Source of the DNA: UBA6164 sp964344155
GTDB taxonomy: Bacteria > Patescibacteriota > Gracilibacteria > BD1-5 > UBA6164
DNA length: 18,137 bases
Assembly: GCA_964344155.1 (NCBI GenBank)
Contig: CAYFMG010000020.1
Span: forward strand, 1-18,137
Reading direction: 5' to 3'
A program made the position numbers and the translations under genes. The notes below the pieces were generated by a model, which did no database searches, was not told the DNA's origin, and saw nothing but the letters and a program-made list of their open reading frames with translations. The first letter of the stretch is position 1, and every line of letters starts with the position of its first letter. This document shows positions 15,279-18,137 of the stretch, in pieces.

Positions 15279-18137
15279 CTACCTCGCTGTAGCATACTTA
15301 AATGGTGCATCAGCAAATGCTATATAGATGTATTTTCATCATGATGCATTTGTCATATTTTGAGTATCTCTAATTTTAAATCAATTAGAATTAAAATCAA
15401 ACAATACACTAACATCATCAGTTTCTGCATTACTACGATTTGCTAAAACTCTTGGTGTATAAGTACCTGTTCTTTTTACATCAATTATCACCCATTCATC
15501 AACACTATCAGATTTTTTTACCATAATATAAGCTGGCTTAAACCCAGTATAAACAAATGGTCCATCAACACTTCCATTACCTGTGTAGCTTCATACTTTA
15601 CTATACCCTGGTACTGAGTGGAATGCGTATGCTATAATATTATCTCCATTACCATTTACAGTATTATCAGTACCTAAATTAATTATAGTTCATGTTGGTG
15701 GTTTTGAAGGTGTACCCCAAGTACTCAAAGTTCCATTAAAAGAACCTGTTGTATTAAGTTTTAAATGACGGTCATCCCAAGGATCATTATGTAAATAATC
15801 TTGTCATACTATCCAATCTGAAGAATCAGTTCTATTTTTTATAATAACCATTTCAGGATTTTTATTTAAACCATGTCATATAGTAGAATACGATCAATTC
15901 CCCGTATACCCAACTATACTAAACCCTGCAGCTGGATTTGCACTTACTTGTGAAGTTATAGATCAATCTGTATTCGAAACTGCAGTTCATCCTGCCTTCC
16001 AATTCCATGCTACATATGTTTGAGAAGCCTGATTTATTTCATTTTCAGTTCATAATGTAAAACCATTATTATTAAATGATCTTAAGAAAATTGGACCAGT
16101 ATATTCATCATCTGTTGCATTTGAACATAATCTTTTTTCAACACCTCTAACGGTATCATATAAACTATTATTTTGAGCAACACTTCTTCATTTTATCCAA
16201 ACAAAATCTGGTTTAAAACCTAATCATGTAATTGTGTTTCAATCTGTACCATTACCTGTATAAGTTACCACATCAAAGTGTTTGCTTGGGTCTTTGATTG
16301 TTGGTGTTGGTAGGTTAGCTGTTGATAGGGCCTTGAATCCTGTTGGTGGTGCATATTTGAATTTACCCCCTGCATCTGAATAGTATGTAAGACCTGATCT
16401 TCACCCTTGACCAAAGTTAAAAGTTCAAGATCTCATATAATTCATAGCATTAACAGCATAAGATAGTGTTTTATCTAACACTGCTAAAGGATTAGCTCAT
16501 GTAGAAGGATTTCATGTAGTTCCTCCAGATCAATCATACCAAGTATTGTTTATTCAGTACCATACTTTTCAAGTAGTTCAGTCATAAGCAACTTGTATAA
16601 TATCTTGATCATAAACATAAGGTGATGACATTATATCTGTTCTAACTCAATTAGATCTAGTTCATACTGTACCATTATGGTAATTGTTAAAATAAAGAGA
16701 AAGTCTATTATCTTCATCGTACCTAAAATCGAAGTAGTGAACAGTGTATGGTCATGCATCAAGTTCTGCTGTATATTCAAAGTAAATTTTCATATTTTCT
16801 TCAGATCTTATTGTTGCTATATTTGAACCATGTGCTGATGAAGTATTAGCTTGTCTTAAACCTCAGTTTGTTAATATCGACGCTGTTGTATTACTCTTAT
16901 CTATAGAACTAAGTACAGCAAAGTTGTTACTCGGTGTATCAAGCATTTGGTCAGTTGCATCTATGTTATTTACTGTCCATGCATTACTATTCCCTGATGT
17001 ATCAGTCCCTAGACTTCCACTGTTACCAAACTCTAACTTAAACCCGTTCGTACCATAAGTACCAGTATACTCCTTAGCTCTCCACTCCCCAGTCTCAGCG
17101 TCAAATCAACCAAAAGCATCTGGTGTTAACGCTTGTCAGTCTACAAGATAAACATCTGATAGATAACCATCAAAATACGGAGTACTTCACCAAGAATTAC
17201 CTGAAATATTATGTTTATAAATATTATTTACTTGAGTATTTGTATTTTGAGGCATTGCTGTAAATGATGAAAAATCAGTAATATTCTTACCATTTACATA
17301 TAATTTATATCTATCATTAGGAGAACTTTGTGTTGTATTAATAGCTACCACTATATGATACCAAGCAGAAGTATCACGGAATAACTGAGTTGTATTAATA
17401 TCATAATCAACTGATCAAATACTACATCTAAAATTAAGTGTATCTCAAGCCATATTTAACCATATACGATCAGATACCCAATCCCCTGCTGAAAATAAAC
17501 TTTGATAACCTAAATTACCTCTCTTAACCCAACCACTCCATGTCCAAGTTTTTCTGTTACCAGCTGAGCTAGGTGTTTTACTTAGGTAAGCTGAGTCATC
17601 ATCATTAAATCTTAGTGAGTTTGTGATTGTTTTTGGTGTGGCACATGTGTTTCAGCTGATTAGTGTTCAAGCTGGACATATCCAGTCACAGGCTGGTATT
17701 GCAGGCCGACCGCTTGACCATGTTTGTGTTTCTTGGACTATGACTGCTGTTGCTCATGATGGTGTTGAGCTTGAATCACAGTTAACTGTTCTTGTATCAC
17801 TCGTACATGTTGAGTTTTCCATGTGATATCATCCATCACATGATGTTTCCACACATGTTCCATAAGCTGTTCAATCCCATGTTTGTGTTCATGTTCATCA
17901 TGTTGTTGTACATGATATTACATCTAAATCACATGTTGAGTTGTTTTCATGATATGTTGGATCACATACTATAGATGTTGTACTTCATATATCTTCTAGT
18001 GTTCCGTTATTACATCTATATGTATCTGATATCATCTCATCTCAGTTTGAGATTACTGTTGCTCATGTCTTTGTTTGTGTTGTTGTTTGTAAGTGTGATA
18101 ATTGTGGTATTGCGTGTCAGTCTTGTGTTGTTGCTAA
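15279..18137 (-). CDS. Giant phage-tail-like surface protein: Cys-rich, LamG, SPRY-like, DUF7483-like; 5' end beyond window
   Basis: The last 952 residues are visible, in one open frame with about 44 UGA (Gly) codons. In-window residues 1-160 are a Cys-rich repeat region (CDPTYHENNSTC, CDGGYHMENSTC). About 170-330 is a LamG/concanavalin jelly roll (LRFNDDDSAYLSKT, WTWSGWVKRG, AWYHIVVAINTT, FDGYLSDVYLVDGQAL). About 380-585 is SPRY-like. About 590-952 carries phage tail-fibre motifs: GFKALSTANLPTPTI, HFDVVTYTGNG, GFKPDFVWIK, YVAWNWKAGG, GPFVYTGFKPAYIMVK, and the end YIAFADAPFKYATAR. This arrangement matches marine phage tail fibres, so transfer from a phage is likely. A role in surface adhesion or glycan binding is inferred. 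Residue 144 is CGG (Arg or Trp). Gly usage is about half GGN, unlike the neighbours. Confidence 0.85.

Noticed and set aside
13706..15303. Diversity-generating retroelement (template and variable repeats)
   Set aside because: The divergent core differs at all base types rather than mainly at adenines. It does not overlap the coding 3' end, and no reverse transcriptase is in the window.

Overview
The window comes from a low-GC member of the Patescibacteria/CPR, of the Absconditabacteria (SR1) / Gracilibacteria type. The main evidence is the genetic code. Almost every gene stays open only if UGA is read as glycine (translation table 25), and the UGAs fall on invariant family glycines: the PilB Walker A motif, the second Gly of GlmS MCGIF, the protease GFSGGP motif and the CHAP GNCT motif. 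A CGG codon at the normally Trp position of the CHAP motif hints that CGG may be Trp rather than Arg, a change I recall being proposed for Absconditabacteria. Shine-Dalgarno sequences are absent or very weak, genes are preceded by A/U-rich sequence, and two genes start with TTG.

Layout. 1-337: 5' end of a type IV pilin gene (minus), its leader overlapping a repeat. 424-1077: small membrane-anchored trypsin-like protease. 1171-3092: divergent pilB ATPase and a membrane-anchored protein, possibly a minor pilin. 3104-6383: a FecR-domain protein and a CHASE2 nucleotide cyclase in one operon (minus). 6454-6852: FtsB/DivIC-like protein. 6880-8037: LysM-CHAP peptidoglycan hydrolase (minus). 8115-8611: rplU and tRNA-Gln(UUG) (minus). 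8764-11024: small membrane protein plus glmS. 11066-13524: a five-gene minus-strand operon, secE-nusG-hypothetical-greA-DUF212 phosphatase-like. 13525-15278: a repeat-rich island. 15279-18137: 3' part of a very large phage-tail-like surface protein with Cys-rich, LamG, SPRY-like and DUF7483-like regions.

The island is the most unusual part. It holds two copies (13706-14056 and 14667-15016) of an element of about 350 bp. The outer flanks are nearly identical, while the core hairpins have different sequences but keep their pairing. In each copy a motif of 13-15 nt occurs twice, 137 bp apart. The motif differs between copies but its two occurrences match within a copy. A conserved inward minus-strand promoter starts next to one motif and would make a small RNA of about 60 nt ending at an intrinsic terminator. 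Between the copies are a RelE/ParE-like toxin-antitoxin pair and, fused in frame after the toxin stop, a 24-bp remnant of the 3' end of the phage-like surface gene. The island therefore looks like a duplicated 3' end that has gained other elements.

Functionally the window combines surface attachment and secretion (pilin, PilB, adhesin), envelope remodelling (LysM-CHAP, GlmS, FtsB-like), envelope or second-messenger sensing (CHASE2 cyclase with FecR) and core gene expression (NusG, SecE, GreA, L21). This fits an episymbiotic or predatory lifestyle that depends on surface contact, which is an inference from related lineages.
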